33,679 nt of DNA from an uncultured Sulfurovum sp. (GTDB lineage: Bacteria > Campylobacterota > Campylobacteria > Campylobacterales > Sulfurovaceae), in the NCBI GenBank assembly GCA_902727915.1, contig CACVAU010000035.1:1-33679 (forward strand), given 5' to 3'. Under the pieces are notes generated by a model. The model had not been told where the DNA came from. It made no database searches and saw only the letters and a list, made by a program, of their open reading frames with translations. The translations under genes were made by a program, and so were the position numbers. This document shows positions 8,245-16,221 of this stretch, piece by piece. Numbering within the stretch: position 1 is the first letter of the stretch; each line of letters opens with the position of its first letter.

Positions 8245-9477
8245 CTAAAATGTGTATGAAGCACCTACAGTTACTAGGTCTGCTCCCCCTCCTGAAAATT
8301 TACCAATAATTCCATTCGCATTGGCATCAGCAGCTGTAATCTCAAATGACTCTTTTTTATCATGAAGGTATGCCACGCCCCAAGATAAATTCTCATTGGC
8401 TTTAACACGTACCCCTATACTGTAAATATCGGCATCTGAATCTGGTAATTCATAAGAAACATACTTTTTATCCACAGGTGTTTCGTCTTTTGCGTATCCA
8501 GCCATAAGAGTAATGGTATCATTTATTTTACTTGTAAATCCGAGCCTAAATGTATCTGTATCACTCCAGTTTCTAGGTTTAGATGCATCAAATGAATCAA
8601 CTAATTGCGCTTGAATAGCTGACCCATAATTAAAGTCTAAAGCTTTATATTCTGACCAATAAGTCTTTTCATACACCAACTCTAGGGTATGTTTATTATC
8701 CCATGTTTTACTCACAGCTAAATTTAATGCTGCTGGTAAAGGAACCGTAACACTCGCATCAAACTGTTTACCCACACCACTTAAATAAAGGTTCGCTTCC
8801 CCTTCTTCTTTCAAGTCAATGTTAGAACGATATGTTGCTGCTAGATTAATATCTGAAGTTGGTTTATAGCTCATCGCAAGGTTATAACCAAACTCTATGG
8901 TATCCCCTTTCATCTCTCTTTTTAAAGGTTGAATAGCCCCTCCATCACTATTTACAAGCCCTTCTGAATAAATAAAGCGTAATCCTCCACCCAAGGCAAA
9001 CTGCTCTGATACTCTATAGGAAACAACAGGGTTTAGTTCAATTACTTTAAGCGTAAACTCTTCAGCTGAAACTTTCTGATGTCCACTTGCCCAACGTTTT
9101 GTTAAGCCTCCTGGCACCGTTAAACTGGCACCCCATCTAAACTTATTTATGGGATTAGCCACATAATGCAGAAAGGGTAATTGCAGGTTTTCTATTTCTG
9201 ATTTATTATTAGCAGAAAAAACTTCTGTGGCTGAATATGCTTGATTTCCAACAAACTCATTACGAGGCAAGTGTGCCCAAGTAAGTCCAGCCTCAACAAA
9301 CTGTTTATCAGCCATAAATGCCATATTTGCAGGGTTAAAATAGGCTGTATCAGCACCTTCAGTATGGGCAATATAGGCTGCACCCAATGCCATTGAGTTA
9401 AGTGACTGTTCTGGTACTTTATAGGCACCAGCCATGACGAGTGAACTTGCTACCATGCTTAATGTTATAATTTTCAT
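8245..9477 (-). CDS. FadL/OmpP1-family outer-membrane fatty-acid transporter
   Basis: 410-residue outer-membrane barrel of the FadL/TodX family. The signal peptide ends near VMAG|AYK. The mature N-terminus has the family hallmark YKVPEQSLNSMALGAAY followed by ADTAYFNPANMAFM, the segment that forms the FadL plug. The C-terminus is VGASYTF, with the terminal Phe used for barrel insertion. FadL proteins let hydrophobic molecules diffuse laterally into the outer membrane. It has a strong AGGAGG ribosome site, lies 9 bases after the lipase gene, and its stop touches the acyl-CoA ligase start. The substrate is most likely fatty acids released by the neighbouring lipase; other hydrophobic compounds cannot be excluded. 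Confidence 0.93.
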   Translation of the reverse strand: MKIITLSMVASSLVMAGAYKVPEQSLNSMALGAAYIAHTEGADTAYFNPANMAFMADKQFVEAGLTWAHLPRNEFVGNQAYSATEVFSANNKSEIENLQLPFLHYVANPINKFRWGASLTVPGGLTKRWASGHQKVSAEEFTLKVIELNPVVSYRVSEQFALGGGLRFIYSEGLVNSDGGAIQPLKREMKGDTIEFGYNLAMSYKPTSDINLAATYRSNIDLKEEGEANLYLSGVGKQFDASVTVPLPAALNLAVSKTWDNKHTLELVYEKTYWSEYKALDFNYGSAIQAQLVDSFDASKPRNWSDTDTFRLGFTSKINDTITLMAGYAKDETPVDKKYVSYELPDSDADIYSIGVRVKANENLSWGVAYLHDKKESFEITAADANANGIIGKFSGGGADLVTVGASYTF

Positions 9478-9486
9478 TGTATCCTC

Positions 9487-10737
9487 CTAATATCCAATAC
9501 TTGCTTTTCTAACCTGTCCAAATATACCTGTTGTTACTTTATAAGCTAAAACAGCACAAGCACCATGTGTCACATTGTAATCTAAACCAAGTGTTTGTTC
9601 AACAGGAACAAGGGAAACACTACTCGCTCCCATAGCCGTCATCGTACCTTCTGTTAGTTCTGAAATGGCATAAGGAATCACATCATCCCCCTGACAATGA
9701 ACCAACTTTACTGAAGTCGTTGGCACCCATGTATGCACATTATTTTGAATAACAGCCTCTTTAAACCAATTACTCTCATTGGTAAAATAGTCACTGACAA
9801 AATTTTGCACAAATAAACCCGATGCTCCTGTTGTAGCTACTGTTAATTCTGCATCAATTTCTGTACGATTTATATCACCATTCAACAAAGTTGGCAATTT
9901 AGAAGCATATGGTTCATTAATCAACGTACTTAAAACTTGGTCATTGGCTTTAGCATAAGCATAACCCAAATTTGCCATAAAAGAAGGAACTGCTAATTTA
10001 GGGGTACTCAACACAGCATCTGCCATGGTTTTTACAGCATAGGGACCAGCCATAGGAGCCGTCATAGAAACGGTTAGACCAGTTGTCTCTTCTTCTATCT
10101 TTTTTAAAGTTGCCATGGCTGCATAACCACCTTCACTGTAACCTGTTAAAAAAAGCTGATTATTTAACGTAATATTATTATCAACTGCAAAAATTTTAAC
10201 TTGTTTAATAAAGTCTACTGTTGCATTCGCTAAAGAATCTTTTAACACAAAAGGATGATAATGTTCAACTGAGTCACCAAAACCAATATAGTCAGGTTGC
10301 AATGTTGCGAAACCACCAAGTGCCGTTAAAATAATGGCTGAACCATCAGGTGTACCATTATTATTGGCACTAACAGAAGGAGCTCTACTGTTAGCAAAAA
10401 TAGTTCCATGATCATCAGAAACCATTGAAAGCCCTAAAGATTGAGCAGCAGTTGGTAACCCTGTAGGAATAACAAAAAGTCCTGAAACTTTTACTTCTTC
10501 ACCTTCCTCATTTGTGGTTGTATAAGGAACTTTATACGCTTTATAACCAAATACTGTTGTCTCTTCATCAGCCAATTTTGCCTCAATTAATGTCTTCTTC
10601 ATCAATACTGAAGAAAAATTTACTAACAGTTCTCCACCTTTTGCTTGCTCATTACTTGGTTGTGCTAACTCATCCCCACAACCGACCATCAACAGTAGTG
10701 AGACTACCATTATTATATGCTTTATTATCTTTTTCAT
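9487..10737 (-). CDS. Secretory-lipase-like alpha/beta hydrolase lipoprotein
   Basis: 416-residue predicted lipoprotein (lipobox LLMVGC, Cys20), so probably anchored in the outer membrane. It has an alpha/beta-hydrolase fold with a plausible full triad: nucleophile S201 in GYSEGG, an acid at D351 or D352 in HCQGDDVIPY, and H391 in NVTHGAC. The arrangement (DYIGFGDS block, GYSEGG, late D and H) resembles the secretory lipase family (Pfam LIP type), which cleaves triacylglycerols or other esters. It opens the operon with a FadL porin and an acyl-CoA ligase, which supports a lipid-ester substrate and a release-uptake-activation pathway. GGAGG precedes the ATG. The ester substrate itself is inferred from context. 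Confidence 0.82.
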   Translation of the reverse strand: MKKIIKHIIMVVSLLLMVGCGDELAQPSNEQAKGGELLVNFSSVLMKKTLIEAKLADEETTVFGYKAYKVPYTTTNEEGEEVKVSGLFVIPTGLPTAAQSLGLSMVSDDHGTIFANSRAPSVSANNNGTPDGSAIILTALGGFATLQPDYIGFGDSVEHYHPFVLKDSLANATVDFIKQVKIFAVDNNITLNNQLFLTGYSEGGYAAMATLKKIEEETTGLTVSMTAPMAGPYAVKTMADAVLSTPKLAVPSFMANLGYAYAKANDQVLSTLINEPYASKLPTLLNGDINRTEIDAELTVATTGASGLFVQNFVSDYFTNESNWFKEAVIQNNVHTWVPTTSVKLVHCQGDDVIPYAISELTEGTMTAMGASSVSLVPVEQTLGLDYNVTHGACAVLAYKVTTGIFGQVRKASIGY

Positions 10738-10762
10738 TTTTCCTCCTTTAATTTAATAAAAA

Positions 10763-10800
10763 ATGTTCTCTTTTTAAGTTATCATTACTCACTAGAACAT
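10763..10800. repeat. Inverted repeat ATGTTCT ... AGAACAT between nfo and the lipase gene
   Basis: ATGTTCT (10763-10769) and AGAACAT (10794-10800) are perfect complements separated by 24 bases, in the 92-base gap upstream of the lipase operon. It could be a transcription-factor site for the operon or the base of a weak terminator for nfo. There is no T-run directly after it on the minus strand. Confidence 0.3.
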
Positions 10801-10829
10801 GCTTATTTCAAACACTTTTTCTTCGACTA

Positions 10830-11720
10830 TTACGCCTCTATCATCTCATACATTTGTTCAATTTCTCTGTCCCAAATACTCTCATCAATCGTTTCCAATA
10901 CCAAAGGAATATCATTCATTCGTGCATCATTCATAATAAATCGAAAGGTATCCCATCCAATCTCACCTTCACCCAAAGAATGATGTCTATCTACACGAGA
11001 TCCAAGTTTTGGTTTAGAGTCATTAATATGCATTGCTGATAGATACTCAAAACCAACCAAACGTTCAAACTCATCCATGGTTGCATCATAAGCTTCACGT
11101 GTTCGTAAATCATACCCACCTGTAAAAGTATGACAAGTATCCAAACAAATACCCACCCTACTTTTGTCTTCTACTTTAGAAATAATATGTGCTAAATGCT
11201 CAAATTTATACCCAAGGTTTGTTCCTTGACCAGCTGTATTTTCAATCACAAGCTTAACCGTCATCCCTTTCGTCGCTTCAATGGCTATATTGAGTGATTC
11301 AGCAATCACATCTAAACAAGTTAATTCAGCTTCCATAATTTTATCATCATACGCTGGATCTTTTTTAGCCACTTTCACCAAATGACTTCCTGGGTGAAAA
11401 TTTAACAATTCTAAGCCTAGGAGTTCACAACGTTCTAATTCATCAATAAAAGCCTCACGTGATTTTTCTAATTTTTCAATTTCAGGATGTCCAAGATTAA
11501 TTAAATAACTATCATGGGGTAAAACATGTTTTGGAGAAACACCTGACTTCTTTAAATTGGCTTTAAAACTCTCAATCATCTTTGGTTCTAATGGTTTAGC
11601 TACCCATTGTCGTTGATTTTTAGTAAAAAGAGCAAAAGCTTTGGCTCCTATTTTCATAGCATTTAAAGGAGCATTATCAACCCCACCACTTGCACTTACA
11701 TGTGCTCCTACAAATTTCAT
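10830..11720 (-). CDS. nfo: Endonuclease IV (AP endonuclease)
   Basis: Apurinic/apyrimidinic endonuclease of base-excision repair, a TIM-barrel enzyme with three metal ions. The 296 residues fit the family. The N-terminus [13 protein letters not shown] is diagnostic. Metal-ligand blocks follow in order: [55 protein letters not shown] and LETID. The ATG overlaps the stop of the upstream lipoprotein gene in TAATG, so the two are translated together from the promoter near 12223. Intact housekeeping repair gene. Confidence 0.96.
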   Translation of the reverse strand: MKFVGAHVSASGGVDNAPLNAMKIGAKAFALFTKNQRQWVAKPLEPKMIESFKANLKKSGVSPKHVLPHDSYLINLGHPEIEKLEKSREAFIDELERCELLGLELLNFHPGSHLVKVAKKDPAYDDKIMEAELTCLDVIAESLNIAIEATKGMTVKLVIENTAGQGTNLGYKFEHLAHIISKVEDKSRVGICLDTCHTFTGGYDLRTREAYDATMDEFERLVGFEYLSAMHINDSKPKLGSRVDRHHSLGEGEIGWDTFRFIMNDARMNDIPLVLETIDESIWDREIEQMYEMIEA

Positions 11721-12199
11721 TACTGTTCTCTCACTTTAATTACAATTTTATTGATTGTATCACGAAAAACTCTATTACCACTTAGCACAGAATAAGATAT
11801 ATTATAAAGACCTTCTTTGCTAATTTTCTGCACAAAACCTTGCTCTTTTTTTTCTAAATTTTTCTTTTCAAAAATTGCTTTTCCACGAAAAACATTTTCT
11901 AATAAGGTTTCAGGATAAAACTCATTTAAAACTTCTTTATTAAACTCTTTTTTCTCCATACATTTCATCAACGATAAGCAAATATTTTGGGAATTAATCT
12001 CTAAGTCAACAAGAGGCTGTCCAGTTGCGTACACTTCAACTTTAACTTTAGCACTACTGTCATAAATAAAACCCATATCAGCAAACTTAATTTGAGATGT
12101 TTTCATAACAATAAATGCACTCTCTTGTTTTTTTGCATCTTTAGCAGTACATGCATGGAAAGTAAGCATTACTCCTAGCATAATCAATATATTTTTCAA
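11720..12199 (-). CDS. Putative lipoprotein upstream of nfo
   Basis: 159-residue predicted lipoprotein with lipobox TFHAC (Cys17). The rest is soluble, Lys/Glu-rich, with three further cysteines (in NICLSLMKC and CTAK-adjacent signal) and an Ig-like or beta-rich look toward the C-terminus ([18 protein letters not shown]). I do not recognise a family. It begins the two-gene operon with nfo and overlaps its start by one base. A predicted TATAAT lies about 24-29 bases upstream of the ATG. The operon link with a DNA-repair gene is probably positional rather than functional. Confidence 0.75.
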   Translation of the reverse strand: MKNILIMLGVMLTFHACTAKDAKKQESAFIVMKTSQIKFADMGFIYDSSAKVKVEVYATGQPLVDLEINSQNICLSLMKCMEKKEFNKEVLNEFYPETLLENVFRGKAIFEKKNLEKKEQGFVQKISKEGLYNISYSVLSGNRVFRDTINKIVIKVREQ

Positions 12200-12222
12200 A
12201 ATTTTACAGCCTTTTTTGAAGT

Positions 12223-12239
12223 ATTATATCAAAATTATA
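12223..12239 (-). promoter_or_regulatory. Predicted -10 box(es) for lipoprotein-nfo operon
   Basis: Two minus-strand TATAAT hexamers, at 12223-12228 and 12234-12239. The nearer one would give a 5' leader of about 18 bases. It is divergent from the tRNA-Glu promoter. Confidence 0.5.
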
Positions 12240-12276
12240 TTTCACAATTATTAAGATTATTTTAAGGATTATTAGC

Positions 12277-12282
12277 TATAAT
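12277..12282 (+). promoter_or_regulatory. Predicted -10 box of the tRNA-Glu pair
   Basis: TATAAT on the plus strand, 20 bases upstream of the first tRNA-Glu 5' end, in the context TTAGCTATAATTTCG. No T-rich -35 element of consensus type is seen. Confidence 0.6.
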
Positions 12283-12302
12283 TTCGTCCACAAGCTGTTA
12301 AT

Positions 12303-12377
12303 GGCCCCTTCGTCTAATGGTTAGGATCCATGGTTTTCATCCATGTTATAGGAGTTCGAATCTCCTAGGGGTCACCA
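12303..12377 (+). tRNA. tRNA-Glu (anticodon UUC), copy 1
   Basis: 75-base tRNA with encoded CCA. Acceptor arm GGCCCCT pairs with AGGGGTC (one G-U). The anticodon stem CATGG/CCATG closes a TTTTCAT loop with anticodon TTC. The T-arm is AGGAG-TTCGAAT-CTCCT, and the A discriminator is followed by CCA. The 5' leader (ACAAGCT at 12290-12296, TAATGG) is complementary to the trailer (CCATTA, AGCTTGT at 12383-12389). Confidence 0.97.
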
Positions 12378-12406
12378 TTACTAGCTTGTAACTTTTTATA
12401 TTTAGT

Positions 12407-12481
12407 GGCCCCTTCGTCTAATGGTTAGGATCCATGGTTTTCATCCATGTTATAGGAGTTCGAATCTCCTAGGGGTCACCA
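12407..12481 (+). tRNA. tRNA-Glu (anticodon UUC), copy 2
   Basis: Identical in all 75 bases to copy 1, 29 bases downstream, and presumably on the same transcript. Its leader ATTTAGTGG (12400-12408) pairs perfectly over nine bases with the trailer CCACTAAAT (12479-12487), extending the acceptor helix through the CCA. No clear terminator hairpin follows before the convergent gene. Confidence 0.97.
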
Positions 12482-12518
12482 CTAAATTACTCCCAACCTT
12501 TTAAAAAACACAAAAAAT

Positions 12519-12758
12519 CTAAGATAAATTTCTTTGTCTTTGAAAAATATGTATGGTTTTAGCAATACTATAAAACACGCCCAGACTCAAAAGAATAATA
12601 GCAACAATATGCCATTCTCTAATGTCAAACTCTAATTGAAACAATGAAATAACCAGCCATAAAAATATACTTTCAGCAATAAAATAAATAAAAGGCATAA
12701 CCAAACGTTTTTTTCTACGTTCACCATCTCTACTATCTCTCTTCCGATAAAAATTCAA
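12519..12758 (-). CDS. Small two-helix membrane protein
   Basis: About 79 residues: a basic N-terminus (RKRDSRDGERRKKR) and two predicted membrane helices (PFIYFIAESIFLWLVISLF and WHIVAIILLSLGVFYSIAK), with a short basic tail. Family not recognised. I chose a TTG start at 12758: AAGGAG lies six bases upstream, and the TTG overlaps the TGA stop of the upstream lipoprotein gene in TTGA. An in-frame ATG at 12785, inside the upstream gene, would add nine residues but lacks a ribosome site. The coupling suggests the small protein is made together with the large lipoprotein and may partner it in the envelope. Confidence 0.65.
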   Translation of the reverse strand: MNFYRKRDSRDGERRKKRLVMPFIYFIAESIFLWLVISLFQLEFDIREWHIVAIILLSLGVFYSIAKTIHIFQRQRNLS

Positions 12759-14458
12759 AACAATCTCCTTATATTCTCTGAACAACTTTGTACTTTTTTA
12801 GTTTTAAGAATTTCTTTAATTCTTTTTTTATTAATAAACAGATTTGAAGAATCAATTAATATCTTATTGATTTTTAAATTCTTTTTTTTATCTAATTTAT
12901 AAAAAATAGTATCTACTTTATGATGCTTATTCACAGAAAGTGCCATATAGTCATATTTTGTACCTCTACTATAATTTGGATGTATTAAATAGTTTTGTAT
13001 ACTTAATTGTCGCTTTTGTTGTACACTTTTAAGCTGTATCTGAATCGGCTTTTGTAATGCAACATAACAACCATAATCCGTAACATTTGATGCTCTATCA
13101 TATAAGACAGTAAGCGCTTCTACACTAAGCTTTTCACCTGTAGTTTTAGCAATTTCTATATTTTTAGAAAACATTTCTGGCATATATTTCCATGTAAAAA
13201 CAGGACTTAAAAAATTTTCAATACCTTGCATTTCAATTTGATGTACTAAACGCTCATCTTGAATACGTGCCAATTCAGCTTCTTGTTGTTGGGTTAATGT
13301 ATTAGCATTCCTAACAAGCTTATCGGCACGATCCATTAAAACATAATACTCACACTTTGTTTCTTTTAATTCTTGCATTAAATGCTCTAAAGGATTTTGC
13401 TTATTCTTTAAATAATGAACATACTTCCGAATATTTTGAATATCCCTACTTTCAATACTTTGCTTAAATGCTTTATAAAAATCACTTTGACGTAAAGCAA
13501 GACTTAAAACTAATGCTCTATCAAAAGCTGTAAAATTATTTTTCAATTGTGTATTTAACGATACTAAAGCTTCCATTAAATGTTCACTCGATACTTGTCT
13601 AAAATTATCAACGAGCACCTTAATCGGAACCCGTCTATCTTTTAATTCATACTGCATTAAATCTTCAATTTGGGGATCACTACTATTATAAATAAATCTA
13701 AAATTTGGGATACCATTCATCTGATTAACAGTACTTAAAGTCGTTCGATATTTTGGTTTTACCAATAGGTAACCTAACTCTCGTTTTACATTTTCTTTAC
13801 TAGGAACATATAATTTAATTTTAATAGAAGAAACATTACTCTTAAAAGCTCTACTTTTGGTTCCATCTAAATCTCCATGTTCAAAGGATTCATCCATTAA
13901 TGTTAAATAGTTTTGTGTTATAGGATCTTTAATAATATTATTAGCTTTAAGTAAAAAATTTGCTGTTCGAGGAACCAATAAAGAGACAAAATCAATAAGA
14001 ATACTCAACTCTTGAACAGGTACACCTGTTTTGGCTTCATTCTTCTGTAATAACTTAAGCAATAAGCCATCTGAACTATTGACAATAAATGGCTTAGAGT
14101 TAATAAAATTCGTACTTTTACGAACACAAGAAATATTAGAAGCATCATCATTAAGTAAGAACCAAATCGGATACTTTCCTACTCTACTTTGCTTTGTTCT
14201 TTCATTAACAACCTTTAAATACATCTCTGTAGAAAATTTATCATCAGCCAAATACGTACGTTGTTCATTACAATAGCTACTTAAAGGATACAATTTATTA
14301 TCATAGTACTCTTGGGTAAATGACATATAATACTCTTGATGTTTAAAGTCAAATGTATGATTCTCCTTTAACGCAATGTCTCCAATATTAATTTGATGAT
14401 TATGTGAACAGCCTACAAAAAATGTAAATAATAAAATCCCTAATATATTTTTTTTCAT
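12755..14458 (-). CDS. Large lipoprotein of unknown function
   Basis: About 567 residues with a lipoprotein signal (LLFTFFVGC). I place the start at the ATG at 14458 because GGGAG lies eight bases upstream; an in-frame ATG at 14473 adds only MGVIG. The middle (about 300-440) is alpha-helical and charged with heptad-like stretches (NTLTQQQEAELARIQDERLVHQIEMQG), possibly coiled coil. The N- and C-terminal parts look beta-rich. There are several scattered cysteines, including a final SCSEN. I do not recognise a family. It is followed by a small membrane protein whose start overlaps its stop. It is flanked by tRNA-Glu genes and the flavoprotein, so context does not reveal a function. Confidence 0.75.
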   Translation of the reverse strand: MKKNILGILLFTFFVGCSHNHQINIGDIALKENHTFDFKHQEYYMSFTQEYYDNKLYPLSSYCNEQRTYLADDKFSTEMYLKVVNERTKQSRVGKYPIWFLLNDDASNISCVRKSTNFINSKPFIVNSSDGLLLKLLQKNEAKTGVPVQELSILIDFVSLLVPRTANFLLKANNIIKDPITQNYLTLMDESFEHGDLDGTKSRAFKSNVSSIKIKLYVPSKENVKRELGYLLVKPKYRTTLSTVNQMNGIPNFRFIYNSSDPQIEDLMQYELKDRRVPIKVLVDNFRQVSSEHLMEALVSLNTQLKNNFTAFDRALVLSLALRQSDFYKAFKQSIESRDIQNIRKYVHYLKNKQNPLEHLMQELKETKCEYYVLMDRADKLVRNANTLTQQQEAELARIQDERLVHQIEMQGIENFLSPVFTWKYMPEMFSKNIEIAKTTGEKLSVEALTVLYDRASNVTDYGCYVALQKPIQIQLKSVQQKRQLSIQNYLIHPNYSRGTKYDYMALSVNKHHKVDTIFYKLDKKKNLKINKILIDSSNLFINKKRIKEILKTKKVQSCSENIRRLF

Positions 14459-14646
14459 TCCTATCACTCCCATGATAATTTGATATTTTATTGTAACATA
14501 ATTTAAAAATAATAAAAAGTAATGAAAAAAGATTAAGAGTTAAAGATTTATGGGGCAAACTTATTAAAAGAAAAGGTTTTATACAATAAAACTGACTGTA
14601 TTCATCCTATAAAGATAAATACAAGTCATGAGAGAAAAAGGATTGA

Positions 14647-15987
14647 CTAAGCGAACATTTCTCTAATTGAACCGTTATACCATTCGTGAAGAGCTTTACC
14701 AACACCTTTAGATCTAAATTTACCATTTCCATCTTTAGGCTTTGGAACAGCACCTTTACCTTTAAGTACACCAGATGCATCAGCAGAGAATGTATGTGTT
14801 ACCATAATTGCTTCTTCAGGAGCACCATTTACCATTGAGTAACATACGTTAGCAGCTTTTTCTGGAAGACCAGCAACTGGATCACTTTTCTTACCATTAA
14901 TCTGTGCAACTACTTGACCTGCTGCTCTTTTAGCACCCCAAATAGCTGTTTGACCTGATGGTGGAATTTTATGACCAACTGCATCACCAATAACATAAAC
15001 ATTTTTGTCAGATGCTGAACGAAAAGAGTAACCATCCATTGCTGCATAACCTGCACCATTGGTTTTAATTCCTGCCATAGTAGTAATTGGAGAACATTTA
15101 TTAATTGGCATTAATGAACATACTTGGTAAGACTCAGTATGAGATTTACCTGCACCATCTGTATAAGTAATTGTGTTTTTAGCTGTATCAACATCAGTTA
15201 CTGTACTTTCACCTCTATAGTCAATAATATCAGCAAATGCATCATTCCAAGACTCTTTAAATGCTTTAGCTTTAGCAAATTTACCTGGTCTTGTATCAAG
15301 AACAATAACTTTACCTTTAATTCCTTCTTTTTTCATATAATTAGCTACCATCGCAGTTCTCTCATATGGAGCTGGAGGACATCTAAATTTACCTTTTGCT
15401 GGAGGAACAATAATAACATTACCATCATCCATATTATCAAGTTGTCTTTTAAGTGCAAGGTGCTCTGAACCTGGCATTAACGCAGCTGGACATGCATGTG
15501 CTACAGCATTAATTTTTGCTGTATCCCATGTTGGGAATTGTTTTTCATAGTCATATGCAATACCTGGAGAAAGTACAAGGATATCATAAGCAACATCACC
15601 ATTAGTAGTAGTAACTGTCTTAGCTTTTCTATCAATAGCTGTTACTTCACCTTGGTGAAAGTTATAACCATGTGTTTGTGCAGGTGCATAATAATCATGA
15701 GTAAGCTGAGCAAGTGTCATACTTTCTAAACCACCAAGATAAAGGTTAGATACAGGACAAGACATAAAAATATCTTTCTTTTCTATAACTGTTACTTCAA
15801 TACTTTTATCTTGTTTTTTAATATCTTTTGCTATGGTAAGTCCACCCCAACCACCACCAATGATAACTACTGATTTTCCAGATGTTTTTGCTGCTGCTTT
15901 AGCTTCTGTTGTCACAACAGCTGGTACTACAGCTGCTGCTGCTGCAACACCTGCTAATTTGAATAGGTCTCTTCTTTCCATACTCAT
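14647..15987 (-). CDS. Flavocytochrome c sulfide dehydrogenase-type flavoprotein (FccB/SoxF-like)
   Basis: 446-residue Tat-exported FAD protein (RRDLFKLAG at 5-13, Ala-rich h-region, cleavage near 30). FAD-binding GGGWGG (44-49) and YVIGDA (331-336) are clear. From memory of Allochromatium FccB, C77 (SCPVSNLYLGG) matches the FAD-linking cysteine, C203 (FRCPPAPYER) matches Cys161, and C382 (NVCYSMV) matches Cys337, the redox disulfide pair. All catalytic cysteines therefore appear present, which supports periplasmic sulfide oxidation. No FccA cytochrome is adjacent. The nearest redox gene is a Tat-exported Rieske protein, 234 bases upstream on the same strand. AAAGGAT precedes the ATG. An alternative is a related periplasmic disulfide oxidoreductase with another sulfur substrate. 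Confidence 0.88.
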   Translation of the reverse strand: MSMERRDLFKLAGVAAAAAVVPAVVTTEAKAAAKTSGKSVVIIGGGWGGLTIAKDIKKQDKSIEVTVIEKKDIFMSCPVSNLYLGGLESMTLAQLTHDYYAPAQTHGYNFHQGEVTAIDRKAKTVTTTNGDVAYDILVLSPGIAYDYEKQFPTWDTAKINAVAHACPAALMPGSEHLALKRQLDNMDDGNVIIVPPAKGKFRCPPAPYERTAMVANYMKKEGIKGKVIVLDTRPGKFAKAKAFKESWNDAFADIIDYRGESTVTDVDTAKNTITYTDGAGKSHTESYQVCSLMPINKCSPITTMAGIKTNGAGYAAMDGYSFRSASDKNVYVIGDAVGHKIPPSGQTAIWGAKRAAGQVVAQINGKKSDPVAGLPEKAANVCYSMVNGAPEEAIMVTHTFSADASGVLKGKGAVPKPKDGNGKFRSKGVGKALHEWYNGSIREMFA

Positions 15988-16110
15988 ATTTATCCTTTTA
16001 AATGTTTTGGTAGACCGATGATAACGCAGAAAAGTTTAACAGAAGATAAAATTTGCTGTATTAATTGAATAATTTATTACAAATAGTAACAATAATTTTT
16101 ACTTATTATT

Positions 16111-16116
16111 ATTATA
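16111..16116 (-). promoter_or_regulatory. Possible -10 box upstream of the flavoprotein gene
   Basis: Minus-strand TATAAT in the gap between the Rieske and flavoprotein genes. It lies inside a short inverted repeat, ACTTAT (16101-16106) / ATAAGT (16114-16119). It would give a leader of roughly 120 bases, so it is only a candidate. Confidence 0.3.
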
Positions 16117-16171
16117 AGTTGTCTTATATTTTAGAGATGGACAATAGTAGTGAAGATAAGGAAATAGAGGA

Positions 16172-16195
16172 ACTTAACAGTAAAAACTGTTAAGT
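16172..16195. terminator. Perfect 10-bp inverted repeat after the Rieske gene
   Basis: ACTTAACAGT (16172-16181) and ACTGTTAAGT (16186-16195) form a 10-bp perfect stem with a four-base loop, 27 bases past the Rieske stop. On the minus strand the downstream bases are pyrimidine-rich (TTCCTCTATTTCC) but not a true T-run. It is therefore a weak terminator, an mRNA 3' stabiliser, or a repressor site for the flavoprotein gene. Confidence 0.5.
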
Positions 16196-16221
16196 AGAAA
16201 AAATCGTAATTTTAAATAAAA

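Noticed and set aside
12303..12481. Duplicated tRNA-Glu as an integration-site duplication
   Set aside because: Both copies are full-length and no integrase or foreign-looking gene lies between or next to them; a tandem gene duplication is simpler.
15124..15729. Plus-strand open frames rich in Cys, Ser and Asn inside the flavoprotein gene
   Set aside because: Composition reflects antisense reading of the real gene, which has complete FAD and cysteine motifs.
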